Part shown: positions 17,222-26,269 of the stretch, in pieces
Position numbering within the stretch: position 1 is the first letter of the stretch
How the letters are laid out: every line of letters starts with the position of its first letter
DNA from: Chitinophaga pinensis
GTDB taxonomy: Bacteria; Bacteroidota; Bacteroidia; Chitinophagales; Chitinophagaceae
DNA: 32,667 bases
Direction of reading: 5' to 3'
NCBI GenBank assembly: GCA_945897185.1
Contig: CAMDFC010000018.1
Location: 1-32,667 of the forward strand
Made by a program: the position numbers and the translations under genes
Notes under the pieces: model-generated
Told to the model about the DNA's origin: nothing
Seen by the model: the letters and a program-made list of their open reading frames with translations, nothing else
Databases searched by the model: none

Positions 17222-18202
17222 TTAGTGTTCAGGTTTTTTAGCAACAAGAACATATCCATTATCGCCTCGTCCGCAATAAATGATCTCCAAATTAGACGTA
17301 ACTGCCCATTTGCGAAGTGTTTTTAATGTTTGCGGCTTATCGTAGGCGGGTGACAGCATATCAAAGGTGTCAAGAATTGCCCAATCTATAAGTTCCTTTT
17401 TAGATAACTCTGGAAAGTGTTCAGAGTAATTTAGAATAGGTATTATTTGAGCAAGGAATTTACCTGCAAGGGGAATTTTTAGTAACAAAGTAGAAAAAGG
17501 AAACCACTTGGGTACATACCACTCAACAAGCTTGAGCAACTTCTCTTTTTTCATTTTCTTAGTAAAAGGTCTAACCCAATATTTGGTTACAAAAATAGAT
17601 TTCCAATTTTTAAGGTAAACATCTATCGCAATTTCGCCGCCAGGCTTCAGAAATTCAACCATTTTTGAGAAACTCATTTTCGGATCGGGGGTGTGCTGAA
17701 TTACACCAAAACAAAAAACATAATCAAATGAGTATTTTTTAAATGGTAAATTATAAATATCGGCTTGTGCAATAAAAAAATCCCGGGTATCTTTGTTATT
17801 TCTCCAGTTTGCCTCTACAGCATTTGAATAATCAATAGAATATAGATTTGCCTTAGTTTTTAATAAAATTTCGGTGAATCTACCGGCGCCTGAGCCAACT
17901 TCCAAAAGATCTTTATTCTCTAGTATCTTATTAGTCCAGCCTGTATTTTTATAAAATCTTTTTGAAGTCAGATCATGGCTGCTAAATCTATCTAATTGAA
18001 CCTTATCAAAAATATTCCATTGATATCCAAAACTATCTGCATAGTTAATTTTTTCAACAAAGCGGGGAATGTCATCTTTTATATCGAATCTATTGCCTTG
18101 TTTATCTAAAAGGCCATTCTCATCAACCGACAATTCACTCCCATTTGTAGGGCTTCTTAAAAAGTTAAGGTATTTTATTATATTCATTTTACGAACTTCC
18201 AT
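17222..18202 (-). CDS. SAM-dependent methyltransferase with N-terminal Trm112-like segment
   Basis: A 326-residue class I methyltransferase. Residues about 12-50 (NFLRSPTNGSEL through DDIPRFVEK) resemble a cysteine-less Trm112-like domain, followed by ADSFGYQWNIF at about 55-65. The SAM motif is LLEVGSGAGRFTE (about 99-111), and FDYVFCFGVIQHTPDP is the downstream conserved block. An internal ATG at 18187 (MNIIKYLN) could be the true start, since the first five residues (MEVRK) add no recognisable domain. It shares architecture with the gene at 14466-15539. A sugar O-methyltransferase role is inferred from context; the substrate cannot be read from the sequence. Confidence 0.87.
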   Translation of the reverse strand: MEVRKMNIIKYLNFLRSPTNGSELSVDENGLLDKQGNRFDIKDDIPRFVEKINYADSFGYQWNIFDKVQLDRFSSHDLTSKRFYKNTGWTNKILENKDLLEVGSGAGRFTEILLKTKANLYSIDYSNAVEANWRNNKDTRDFFIAQADIYNLPFKKYSFDYVFCFGVIQHTPDPKMSFSKMVEFLKPGGEIAIDVYLKNWKSIFVTKYWVRPFTKKMKKEKLLKLVEWYVPKWFPFSTLLLKIPLAGKFLAQIIPILNYSEHFPELSKKELIDWAILDTFDMLSPAYDKPQTLKTLRKWAVTSNLEIIYCGRGDNGYVLVAKKPEH

Positions 18203-18268
18203 TAGCTCTTTCTTACTTTTGTATAATTGTACCGCATTACCTACTACTTTCTGAATGTCTAGTATATA

Positions 18269-19348
18269 TTACCCCTGACCATTGTCAGTGTCTTTGGTGG
18301 CTTTGTAGTAATCCACGTACCATTTGACAAAGTTCTTGACGCCATCCCTTACCGCTGTATTTGGCTTAAAACCTATCCATTCGGCTAAATCTTTTGTTTC
18401 AGCGTTAGTAGCTGGTACATCACCTGGCTGCATAGGCAAGAGGTTTTTTATTGCTTTTTTACCTAAGAATTCTTCAATGGATACTATATATTCGTTTAGT
18501 CCAATTGGATTTGAATTTCCAATATTAAATATCTTATAGGGGGCTGAGGAAGATGCAGGATCTGGATACATTGAATCCCAAGATGTATTTTTCTCTGCTG
18601 GTTTTAAGCACAATCTGCCTATACTTTCCACTATATCATCGATATAAGTAAAATCTCGGACCATATTTCCGTTATTGAAGACATCTATAGGTTCGCCGGC
18701 TTCAATTGCTTTGGTAAAAAGAAAAAGTGCCATATCCGGCCTTCCCCAGGGACCATAAACTGTGAAGAACCTTAAGCCTGTAGTCGGTAAGCCATATAAA
18801 TGACTATATGAGTGAGCAAATAACTCATTCGACTTTTTGGTAGCGGCATATAAAGACATGGGGTGTTCTGTAGATTCATGCGTACTTAATGGCATCTTAG
18901 TATTGAGCCCATATACACTAGAACTACTAGCGTACACTAAGTGCTTTATATTGTTATGCCTGCAACACTCCAAAATATTAAGAAAACCGACAACATTGCT
19001 ATTGATGTATGCACCTGGGTTTTCAATGGAATACCTCACACCCGCCTGAGCAGCAAGATTTATCACAATATCGAATTGTTCGGTAGAGAACAGCCGTTCT
19101 AATATCTTCTTGTCTTCTAATTGAGCTTTTATGAACCTAAACCGGTTAATTGTTTCACTTCTAACAATCTTGTTATCTACAATCTGTTCCCTACCCAGCC
19201 CAATCGCCTTTAAACGGTCATACTTAAGATTAATATCATAATAACTATTAATACAGTCTAAACCTACTACTTCAAAACCTTTCTCAAGCAGTTGGCGGGT
19301 AACGTGAAAGCCTATGAATCCAGCTGATCCGGTAACTAAAATTTTCAT
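18269..19348 (-). CDS. UDP-glucuronate 4-epimerase (CapI/LpsL family)
   Basis: A 359-residue extended SDR. The N-terminus [19 protein letters not shown] holds the NAD-binding motif; [18 protein letters not shown] near residue 30 is characteristic of UDP-GlcA 4-epimerases of the CapI type. YASSSSVYG and [11 protein letters not shown] give the catalytic Ser and Tyr/Lys; [16 protein letters not shown] is a further family signature. The reaction interconverts UDP-GlcA and UDP-GalA. No UDP-glucose dehydrogenase is visible, so UDP-GlcA must come from elsewhere. It supplies a possible substrate for AsnB-type amidation. A 132-bp gap upstream holds no clear promoter. Confidence 0.92.
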   Translation of the reverse strand: MKILVTGSAGFIGFHVTRQLLEKGFEVVGLDCINSYYDINLKYDRLKAIGLGREQIVDNKIVRSETINRFRFIKAQLEDKKILERLFSTEQFDIVINLAAQAGVRYSIENPGAYINSNVVGFLNILECCRHNNIKHLVYASSSSVYGLNTKMPLSTHESTEHPMSLYAATKKSNELFAHSYSHLYGLPTTGLRFFTVYGPWGRPDMALFLFTKAIEAGEPIDVFNNGNMVRDFTYIDDIVESIGRLCLKPAEKNTSWDSMYPDPASSSAPYKIFNIGNSNPIGLNEYIVSIEEFLGKKAIKNLLPMQPGDVPATNAETKDLAEWIGFKPNTAVRDGVKNFVKWYVDYYKATKDTDNGQG

Positions 19349-19481
19349 TTAACTCAAGTAATTAATCTTGTTTAACACCTGCCCTAATGAACTTGACGAC
19401 TTACAATAGGCTGGAAAAGCGCCTGGAAATTTAGATTTTAAGACATTTGTAATATAATTATTTATGTTCATAATAAATGTG

Positions 19482-20339
19482 TTAATTATTTCTTATTTCT
19501 TTATTAATTCTAATTTGAGCAGAGTATGACTTGATTGTAATTTTTATCAAATTATAATAAAAGCTAAAATTCTTTATTTTAGAATTTTCAAAAAGCAATA
19601 TGATTATTTTTTTTCTAAATAAATTGAAATCTACATATCTACCAGTTATTGAATATGGTTTTCTTTTTGAGCCATTTATTCCTACCCAATAAAGAACCTT
19701 TGGAATGATGAAATATTTTCCCTTGGAAACTAATCTTGAAACAAATAATACATCAGACCAATCGAATGGATCAAGTGGAATGTCAACTATTACAGATTTC
19801 CTATGTATACCATAAATCAAACTAGGTACTAAATCCTCTATTGATCGTTTGATTCTCAGAAAAGAGGAATTTGAACCTATCGAGCTGGGGGTAATCTTTT
19901 CGAGAATATTACCATTATTTATATCAAAAATTTCATAATGAGATAAAACTGACACACAGTCAAGAGAATTATCCAAAATCTCTATGCTCTGCTCCAAAAA
20001 AGTCTGATCTCTTTTGTCATCCACCGCGCACCACATAAAATACTCGCCCACTGATTCATCTAGCACAAACTGAAAATTGGCGACTGGTCCGCGATTTTCC
20101 GTCTGACGTACATAACGAATCCGCGCATCTTTTGCAGCAAATTCTTTACAAATTACTTGAGTTGAATCGGTGGAGCCATTATCAGAAATAATTAACTCAA
20201 AATCGGCATAGGTCTGCGCCAATAATGAAATCATCGCTTCGCGGAGGAAAGGTTCGCCGTTATACACCGGCATGCCGATGCTCACTTTCGGTAATAGCGG
20301 TTGAACTTGTTGTGTTGTATTTTTAGTTTCCATGAGCAT
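19482..20339 (-). CDS. Glycosyltransferase family 2, compositionally chimeric
   Basis: A 285-residue GT2. VSIGMPVYNGEPFLREAM at about residues 20-37 and LIISDNGSTDST near residue 55 are the nucleotide-binding blocks; YFMWCAVDDKRD around residue 104 takes the place of the DxD motif. The first start (ATG 20337-20339) overlaps wzx by 17 bp; a second ATG at 20331-20333 is equally possible. The first third of the gene has moderate GC like wzx, whereas the last half is extremely AT-rich (11 G/C in the 60 bases 19501-19560), with poly-lysine/isoleucine character. A recombination joint inside the gene, roughly 19,950-20,050, is the simplest explanation. Whether the hybrid is active is unknown, but the frame is intact. 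Confidence 0.85.
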   Translation of the reverse strand: MLMETKNTTQQVQPLLPKVSIGMPVYNGEPFLREAMISLLAQTYADFELIISDNGSTDSTQVICKEFAAKDARIRYVRQTENRGPVANFQFVLDESVGEYFMWCAVDDKRDQTFLEQSIEILDNSLDCVSVLSHYEIFDINNGNILEKITPSSIGSNSSFLRIKRSIEDLVPSLIYGIHRKSVIVDIPLDPFDWSDVLFVSRLVSKGKYFIIPKVLYWVGINGSKRKPYSITGRYVDFNLFRKKIIILLFENSKIKNFSFYYNLIKITIKSYSAQIRINKEIRNN

Positions 20340-21846
20340 TAGATTGCCCCATCAATCGAGATTTTAGTAGGTTGAACAATGGCTTTCGTATTTCGCTGGA
20401 CGCGAGAGTAGCCGCGCTCAGGGTGGCGAAGGCTGCCACCACCAGTAATGCCAAGTCGGAGATGCCACCTTGCCATACTACTGGCCACAACCACTGCACA
20501 ACTTTTGCTGTAAGGAGAGAGGCGGCCAAAGGGACTACAACGTCCCCACCATACCAGTGCCACTTCTCTTTCGTCAGAATTCGCTGATACATAAACTGCA
20601 CTGAAATAAGGCAATACCCGGCGTTCAAAATTACCCATATCCATGCGGCACCCATTGAGCCGTATTGCGGCACTATCCACAGAATGGCCGGCACAAATAC
20701 GGCGACGGCAACGACGTTAGACCATATCGCCAAACGCGTCCAGCCATAGGCTAGTTGTGTCTGATAGGGTATCCACATCAAGGCATTTAGTAGCGTACCC
20801 AAGGACAGAACACTCATAAAGGGGGCAACGCGCTCAGCTAATTCGGCATCATGCACCCAAAGCCGTAATAATGTCTCGGCAAAGAAAAAAAGCACAATTG
20901 CTGCACTGCCTACAACGATACTGACCAGTTGCGCGCCTTGATGGTAGTTAGTCGCCAAAGCAGCTGTATTTCCTTGGGCAACAAACTGGCAAAATTTGGG
21001 GTAATACGCTTGGGTAATAGGACCGACTAACATATATAATCCACCAGCAACAGTGGCAGCCAAAGTATAAAGACCATATTCGCTAAGCGTCAATAGTTTG
21101 GATAGCAAAACTTTGTCCACCTGAGTGAGCAATAACGCTAGTAGAGTGACGCCCATCATTCCCCCTGCAAAGCGCAACACGCTTTTCAGTGCATCGACCG
21201 AAAAGCGTCCGCTACGTTCGCCTTTTGGGAAGCAACGGTAAGTGGCAATACCTAATATGGCAAGTGTTGTGATGGATACTAATGCCTGCCAAAGAAAAAA
21301 CGCTCCGATAGTGGGCGCCACCCAGACTAAGATGCCTATGGCGCCTATACTGCGAAGTGTTGCCATGAGACCGTTGACAACATTTAACAACACTTGTCGC
21401 TGCAGGCCAACGAGAGTGCTGCGATAAATGTTCTCAACAAATCGTAATGCGGTTACCAACCCCAAAATCACAAAAGCCTTGGAGACTACTTCGGTGGATA
21501 GGGTTTCAGCACGCAGCCAATCGGTAGCAATCCAGTCGGCGCTTAGGGCAATGCCGCCTGCGATGACCACGGCGATGGCAACTGCGATGATTTCAATGCT
21601 GCGAAGCAAGTCCAAGATAGATTCATTGCTATGGCTGCCACCTGTAAAGCGTGCCATTTCTCGCCCCAAAGTAGGGCTCATGCCCAAGTCAAGCAAAACC
21701 AGAAAAGATTGTAACAATGCAAACAAGCCAATTAGCCCATAGGACTCCATTCCTAGATACTTTATGTAAACTGGGACAAAAGCAATACTCATCAGGACAG
21801 TCCAACCTTGACCTAGGTAGTTAGCAATAAGATTTTTCTTAATCAT
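20323..21846 (-). CDS. wzx: Wzx-type flippase, MATE/PST family polysaccharide transporter
   Basis: A 507-residue membrane protein with about 12-14 hydrophobic segments. The N-terminus KKNLIANYLGQGWTVLMSIA and the YGLIGLFALLQSFLVLLDLGMSPTLGREMAR stretch (in pieces, residues about 35-66) are typical of Wzx/RfbX proteins, which translocate undecaprenyl-linked repeat units to the periplasm. Length is at the upper end for the family. The gene is much richer in G/C than most of the cluster (39 of the 60 bases 20401-20460), and codon use looks proteobacterial, suggesting transfer. It ends inside the start of the GT2 gene and is preceded by about 256 bp without a gene. Confidence 0.92.
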   Translation of the reverse strand: MIKKNLIANYLGQGWTVLMSIAFVPVYIKYLGMESYGLIGLFALLQSFLVLLDLGMSPTLGREMARFTGGSHSNESILDLLRSIEIIAVAIAVVIAGGIALSADWIATDWLRAETLSTEVVSKAFVILGLVTALRFVENIYRSTLVGLQRQVLLNVVNGLMATLRSIGAIGILVWVAPTIGAFFLWQALVSITTLAILGIATYRCFPKGERSGRFSVDALKSVLRFAGGMMGVTLLALLLTQVDKVLLSKLLTLSEYGLYTLAATVAGGLYMLVGPITQAYYPKFCQFVAQGNTAALATNYHQGAQLVSIVVGSAAIVLFFFAETLLRLWVHDAELAERVAPFMSVLSLGTLLNALMWIPYQTQLAYGWTRLAIWSNVVAVAVFVPAILWIVPQYGSMGAAWIWVILNAGYCLISVQFMYQRILTKEKWHWYGGDVVVPLAASLLTAKVVQWLWPVVWQGGISDLALLVVAAFATLSAATLASSEIRKPLFNLLKSRLMGQSNAHGN

Positions 21847-22102
21847 GAGGTTATTTCAAAAAACTGGTCAAAATTTGAGAATACAAACCCTGAAACCAAA
21901 ATGCATAGGCCTATTTTCGTTAAAATATGGTAATAGTGTATCGTGAGTTCAAACAATATTAGAGTGTCAAATGATATCGTTTTAAAAAAATGACTTGTTG
22001 AGAAATAAAAAACTACTACCAACCTGTGCTAGAGCGAGCTCAAATAAATGCGACAAATTTAATCAGCCATTAATTCTTATTTGCGACCAGCTCATGAGTA
22101 AA

Positions 22103-22747
22103 TCACATCAAGCGAAATAAAGATGGAAGAACTGCTTGCCCGATCGTTGCTGTATTTCCAAGCAAACTTAGTGCCTCTACCCAACCCATGCCTTTCTTCC
22201 ACGACTTCTTGGATATTTTCACCCAGTCTGTATCTTGGAGTTCTGGTGGCAAAAGCTTGAGCGCATCAAATGGGGAGACAAGCCCTTCAGCTGCTCCGAT
22301 GATTTTTGTTAAACCAGCAGGTGTCAGCTTCACGTGATCACGTCGTAGCGTGTCACCAGAGTTCAGGCGAAGTCGAGTCATCTTGCGATCAAGCCATATT
22401 CGTAATGCAGCATCATGCAGCGGAATAGAGATATGGTTTTGGTCAGGAATAACTTCTGAATCTTTAAGTAAAGAAACTAACTCTTTGACACCTTCGATAT
22501 CGGTCATGGCCGGCTTGCGCAAGGCGAGATCTGTCAAATATCCGTGAGCTCGCGTCATGGGGATATTGCAACTTTCAGCAACATCTTCTGCCTTTGGAGC
22601 GAGCAATCCAGAATCCACAGCCGCACCAATTAGTACCAACTCTAATTCTCTTTTTGTCAGGCTTCCAAATGGCTGTGCTCGTAGCTTTGTCCAGACTTGA
22701 TCTCCAAACAAGGTTAAAAAGTCAGTCAAATGTATAATTTTCTGCAT
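22103..22747 (-). CDS. Unrecognised protein, GC-rich, possibly winged-helix at the N-terminus
   Basis: A 214-residue soluble protein read from the ATG at 22745-22747 (a TTG one codon upstream is also open). Residues about 28-75 include LTKRELELVLIGAAVDSGLL and AESCNIPMTRAHGYLTDLAL, which could fold as a helix-turn-helix, and a basic patch RKMTRLRLNSGDTLRRDHVKL follows in the middle. The C-terminus has hydrophobic character (VEALSLLGNTATIGQAVL) but no clear membrane segment. I recognise no family. Composition matches wzx, not the flanking AT-rich genes, so it probably arrived with wzx. It is isolated by gene-free gaps of about 256 and 292 bp and has no obvious sugar-metabolic motif; it may be a cargo gene (regulator, defence or addiction) rather than a polysaccharide enzyme. 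Confidence 0.65.
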   Translation of the reverse strand: MQKIIHLTDFLTLFGDQVWTKLRAQPFGSLTKRELELVLIGAAVDSGLLAPKAEDVAESCNIPMTRAHGYLTDLALRKPAMTDIEGVKELVSLLKDSEVIPDQNHISIPLHDAALRIWLDRKMTRLRLNSGDTLRRDHVKLTPAGLTKIIGAAEGLVSPFDALKLLPPELQDTDWVKISKKSWKKGMGWVEALSLLGNTATIGQAVLPSLFRLM

Positions 22748-23039
22748 CAATTTAGTGCCTATAGCTTATCCATATGAGATTCTCACAGGCACTTTTAATG
22801 CACTCTTCAGAATATGAAACAATAATAAAAGGAAATAGATTTATGCCAGCATCGGGAACCGCCGATATTACTTTGTTAGTGTTATCTGTTTACAAAAATA
22901 CAAAGACCCTCAATACGCACCTCGACACATTTTAAAAAAAATAAAGCTATGAACTTCCCACTTGAATCAAAAAAATATCAGAATATCCAACGTCACTCCT
23001 TCGATACCGTAAAAGTCATGCCTAGGTAAAATGCGGCCA
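22748..23039. other. Gene-free spacer at the upstream border of the GC-rich segment
   Basis: About 290 bp with no credible gene. Composition falls back to AT-rich toward 23 kb. It may hold the recombination border of the imported segment, but I see no inverted repeats, integrase motif or clear promoter. Confidence 0.5.
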
Positions 23040-23780
23040 TCAAGAAATCCGCTTCAAATATCCATCAGGTGCAACAGAGATTAATAATTTACTATCAATC
23101 ATTTTGTCGACAATAAAATCATCATTCCGACTTAAAAAATCTCTTACAGCGGTTTTTGGATTATTCCCTACACCCCAGTTTCTAATGCCCCAGTCCCAAT
23201 CTTTTGGCATATCCTCTACAACAGTATCAAATACTACACAGTAACAATCTACGCTAGTTAACTTTGCATATAATTCTAACTCCTGAAGAACGTGGTCATG
23301 TGTATGGTTCGAATCTAGACAAACCATAATTCTTTTCTTTTTTGAAGCTATTTCCTCTACTTGGCTAAAGATATCTTCACTGACAGAAGAACCCTCTAGC
23401 AGTTTAATCCTATTCATCATTGGATGTGATTCAATTAAATCGCGGTTATATTTCCGGATGTCAATATCTATACCTAATACCAGTCCATCCCCTCCAATTA
23501 ATTCCAACAAAGAAGCATAGTAAACGATAGAGCCACCATGCGCAACGCCTGTTTCAATAATTAAATCTGGCTTGGTTTCCCAAATAATTTCCTGCATGGC
23601 TAACATATCCTGAGGTAGTGCAATTATGGGGCGACCCATCCAGGTGAAATTGTAAGAATATTTTAAACTAGCGGTGTCAGCTAAGAATTTTAAACCGAGG
23701 CTAACAAGCTCTTCATTTTTACCTTGAACTTCAATGTTTTTATTTTTTTCTTCAAGGAATTTCTTTACTTCAGGGTGCAT
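23040..23780 (-). CDS. CmcI-like (cephalosporin hydroxylase family) SAM-dependent protein
   Basis: A 246-residue protein of the CmcI/RhmM-like group, which despite the family name has a methyltransferase fold. Visible are TWMGRPIIALPQDM near residue 46, the SAM-site ETGVAHGGS (76-84), LGIDIDIRKYN (about 102-112) and LDSNHTHDHVLQELELY (155-171), with acidic residues (FDTVVED) that may bind a divalent metal as in CmcI. Length is standard. Members in polysaccharide loci are presumed sugar O-methyltransferases. It is the last gene of the CDP-sugar block, 29 bp after another methyltransferase. Substrate unknown. Confidence 0.85.
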   Translation of the reverse strand: MHPEVKKFLEEKNKNIEVQGKNEELVSLGLKFLADTASLKYSYNFTWMGRPIIALPQDMLAMQEIIWETKPDLIIETGVAHGGSIVYYASLLELIGGDGLVLGIDIDIRKYNRDLIESHPMMNRIKLLEGSSVSEDIFSQVEEIASKKKRIMVCLDSNHTHDHVLQELELYAKLTSVDCYCVVFDTVVEDMPKDWDWGIRNWGVGNNPKTAVRDFLSRNDDFIVDKMIDSKLLISVAPDGYLKRIS

Positions 23781-23809
23781 ATAAATGATTATTAAATAGT
23801 GGTTTGTGT

Positions 23810-24607
23810 TTATCTAAAATGTTTGACAAATTTAATAGGAGAAAAGTCCCCTATTGTTGGGAATTCTACGGCTATTTTATGCAATGCATGATGATATGAA
23901 ATATCTTCACCAGTTTCAAGACAATATTTGGAATATACACCTCGAGAAATATAGTAATATGTACTCGAGAAATTAATGATGTCCACTCCTTTAAATAAGG
24001 AATTCGCATAGTCTAAATAATCACTCTCATTGTAATACAAATTATGCCATCTAATTGGTATTTCATTTAATCCCAACTGGCCTCTTAAATTGTTTAAGTT
24101 TAATTGTCCTCCAAGGAAGTTTTCTGTTGCAAAATAAGCTCCGTTATTAGAAAGCAATGAATGGATTTTTTTTAGTGCTCCTTGCTGCATTTCCCATGAT
24201 GTTAAATTAATTAAACATCTATTTGAAATAATAATATCGAATTTTTTAGAAAACAATAAATCAATTTCGTTTACATCCCCTTGCAAAAAATCTATGTTAG
24301 ATAAATCCCCACTAATCTTTCTTTTCATTGCGCTTTTTATCATAGATTCACTATAATCGACACCTACTACGTGTGCAACATTTGGAAGGCTGGAGATTTC
24401 AATTGTAGTAAATCCATCGCCGCAACCCACATCTAAAACTTGAAGTTGCTTGCCCTGTAGTTCTAAAATAGCCTTCTTTAGGGTTGAAATCTCAAGATTC
24501 CTTAAATAAACATCATCAGTAGTTGCTTGTGGGTTTAGATCTTGTGCAAAGGCTTTGTCAGCCCGTTCATTCCAATAGTTTTTAATCTCAGTGTCTTTGC
24601 TACTCAT
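23810..24607 (-). CDS. SAM-dependent methyltransferase (class I)
   Basis: A 265-residue protein. The N-terminus EIKNYWNERADKAF is followed by the SAM motif VLDVGCGDGFTTIEI (about 57-71), a GVDYSESMI acidic strand end near residue 83 and FDIIISNRCLINL near 125, the pattern of Methyltransf_25/11 enzymes. It lies 10 bp after the NeuD-like acetyltransferase gene and 29 bp before the CmcI-like gene. It may N- or O-methylate the amino sugar made by the upstream genes, or act on the acyl group (inference). Confidence 0.87.
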   Translation of the reverse strand: MSSKDTEIKNYWNERADKAFAQDLNPQATTDDVYLRNLEISTLKKAILELQGKQLQVLDVGCGDGFTTIEISSLPNVAHVVGVDYSESMIKSAMKRKISGDLSNIDFLQGDVNEIDLLFSKKFDIIISNRCLINLTSWEMQQGALKKIHSLLSNNGAYFATENFLGGQLNLNNLRGQLGLNEIPIRWHNLYYNESDYLDYANSLFKGVDIINFSSTYYYISRGVYSKYCLETGEDISYHHALHKIAVEFPTIGDFSPIKFVKHFR

Positions 24608-24617
24608 ATTATTTTTT

Positions 24618-25169
24618 TTAAATTTTTATATTTCTTGTTTTAAGGATCTCATTAATTTCAAACCTTATGCTGTCTCCAACCTCACAATGTGCACCTAAAG
24701 TTGTCCCTGTAGAAAAGTAATTGCTGGATCCAACCTTTGAATCGTGCTGAATTGAAATATTATTAAGAAAGTAGTTATTATTTCCAATTTGAACGTTATT
24801 CCCGAAATAAGAATTGTTCATAATTACATTACCAACACCTAAATTATAGTTAATACCAAAAACTACATTCTTGTCAATTATATTAACGAAGGGTACACCA
24901 TTTCCAACTAGTCGATCAAAAATCTGCTTTCGCTCAATTAAATCTCCACCTATTGCAATAATAGCAGCATCAAATTTATCGTTTTCCCAATATTCAAATA
25001 CTTGTTCTGAAGTACCTGTAACCTCCACATCAAATACTTTATAGCCGATCAGACTTTTATCCCTGTCGAAAATTACAAAAGAATAGGGAATCGAGCTTCT
25101 ACTAGCAATCTCGATTATTTGTGCCGCTCCACCATTTTTTGCACTTCCGATAATTGCAACTTTCTTCAT
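24618..25169 (-). CDS. NeuD/PglD-like sugar acetyltransferase, left-handed beta-helix
   Basis: A 183-residue protein. The N-terminal Rossmann-like part opens VAIIGSAKNGGAAQIIE, and DAAIIAIGG lies near residue 68. From about residue 100 a hexapeptide-repeat helix begins (VVFGINYNLGVGNVIMNNS in outline), with His142 in IQHDSKVG the likely catalytic base, as in PglD. The C-terminus is about 15-30 residues shorter than usual, ending soon after the last repeat. The family transfers acetyl to a 4-amino-6-deoxysugar nucleotide (PglD) or to sialic acid (NeuD). Placed directly after a DegT aminotransferase with a 4-bp overlap, N-acylation of its amino product is the natural reading (inference). Confidence 0.83.
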   Translation of the reverse strand: MKKVAIIGSAKNGGAAQIIEIASRSSIPYSFVIFDRDKSLIGYKVFDVEVTGTSEQVFEYWENDKFDAAIIAIGGDLIERKQIFDRLVGNGVPFVNIIDKNVVFGINYNLGVGNVIMNNSYFGNNVQIGNNNYFLNNISIQHDSKVGSSNYFSTGTTLGAHCEVGDSIRFEINEILKTRNIKI

Positions 25170-26269
25170 ATTGTTAATTTTTTAATTACTTCAATTACTC
25201 TATCCAATTCAGTTTTTGTGATATCGTGATAAGATGGTAGGTTAATGGAATAATTTGACAGTAATGTGGAAACCTGATGACCTGAATTGCCAAAAAATGG
25301 AAGAGAACTTAATGGCCAAAAGAATACTCGAGCATCTATATTTTCAGCTAAAAATGCAGCCATCAAAATTTCTCTGGTAACGCCAGTTTCAGGTAAGAAA
25401 GCAACAGTTGGCATCCACGCACCGTTAATTGTCCCACTAGGCTCAGGGTTCATTCTTAACCCTGAGATTTTTTCTAGTCTTTGACGATAATAATTTAGAA
25501 CTTCACGCTTTCGATTTATCAGTTCATCAACCCTGTCCATTTGGGCACAACCAATTGCTGCTTGAATATTAGAAATCTTGTATTTAAATCCAATAACATC
25601 AGGCCAAAACTGTTTTAACTGACTCCGAGACCTTCCATGGTTACTAAGAGTCAATATTTTTTCATATAATTCCTTATCATTTGTTACGAGCATACCTCCT
25701 TCACCGGTAGTAATTGTTTTTGTACCATGAAAAGAAAAAGTTCCAAAACTCCCCATTGAGCCTGCAGATTTACCATGATAAACAGAACCAATTGCTTCTG
25801 CTGAATCTTCGATTAAAGGTATCCCATATTTAGTACTGATTTCCAGTAAACTATGCATATCACATAAATTACCATATAAGTGTACCGCAATTATCGCCTT
25901 TGTTTTAGGAGTGATAGCCTTCTCGACCAATTGAGGATCTAAACACCATGAATCACTTAATATATCTACAAATACTGGTTTAGCGCCTAAATGCACAATT
26001 GGAGCGGCAGTTGCAATCCAATTAGTATCTGCCATGATAACTTCATCGCCAGGACTTATTCCAAGCGCTGCCATGCCCATGTGCAATGCACCCGTACAAC
26101 TCGAAGTAGCTATCGCATAATCAACCCCGAGATGTTTCTTGAAAGATTCCTCAAAACGATTAATGTACTCGTAACACCGATCACCCCAACCATTGATAGC
26201 TGCATCATTTGAATAACTAACTTCCAGATCGGTAATGGAGGGTTTAGTATAAAGTATTCTAGGCTTCAT
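25166..26269 (-). CDS. DegT/DnrJ/EryC1/StrS-family PLP aminotransferase
   Basis: A 367-residue sugar aminotransferase. Conserved blocks include ATSSCTGALHMGMAALG (54-70), DTNWIATAAP (81-90), IEDSAEAIGS with Asp155 contacting PLP, and SFHGTKTITTGEGG with Lys184 as the Schiff-base lysine. The lysine shows it is a transaminase and not an RfbH/ColD-type dehydratase, where it is His. Perosamine- or viosamine-type 4-aminotransferases are the closest in pattern; position of amination (C3 or C4) cannot be read. Overlaps by 4 bp with both the C-methyltransferase upstream and the acetyltransferase downstream, placing it firmly in the CDP-sugar pathway. Confidence 0.93.
   Translation of the reverse strand: MKPRILYTKPSITDLEVSYSNDAAINGWGDRCYEYINRFEESFKKHLGVDYAIATSSCTGALHMGMAALGISPGDEVIMADTNWIATAAPIVHLGAKPVFVDILSDSWCLDPQLVEKAITPKTKAIIAVHLYGNLCDMHSLLEISTKYGIPLIEDSAEAIGSVYHGKSAGSMGSFGTFSFHGTKTITTGEGGMLVTNDKELYEKILTLSNHGRSRSQLKQFWPDVIGFKYKISNIQAAIGCAQMDRVDELINRKREVLNYYRQRLEKISGLRMNPEPSGTINGAWMPTVAFLPETGVTREILMAAFLAENIDARVFFWPLSSLPFFGNSGHQVSTLLSNYSINLPSYHDITKTELDRVIEVIKKLTI

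Noticed and set aside
20339-20680. 113-codon minus-strand frame within wzx
   Set aside because: It is an out-of-frame shadow of the GC-rich flippase gene with unnatural composition.
22843-22935. Short plus-strand frame of 30 codons in the 22.8-kb gap
   Set aside because: No motif, opposite to all genes and too short to support.
25166-26269. RfbH/ColD-type 3-dehydratase
   Set aside because: The PLP-binding position is Lys184 (HGTKTITTGEGG), not the His that marks the dehydratases.
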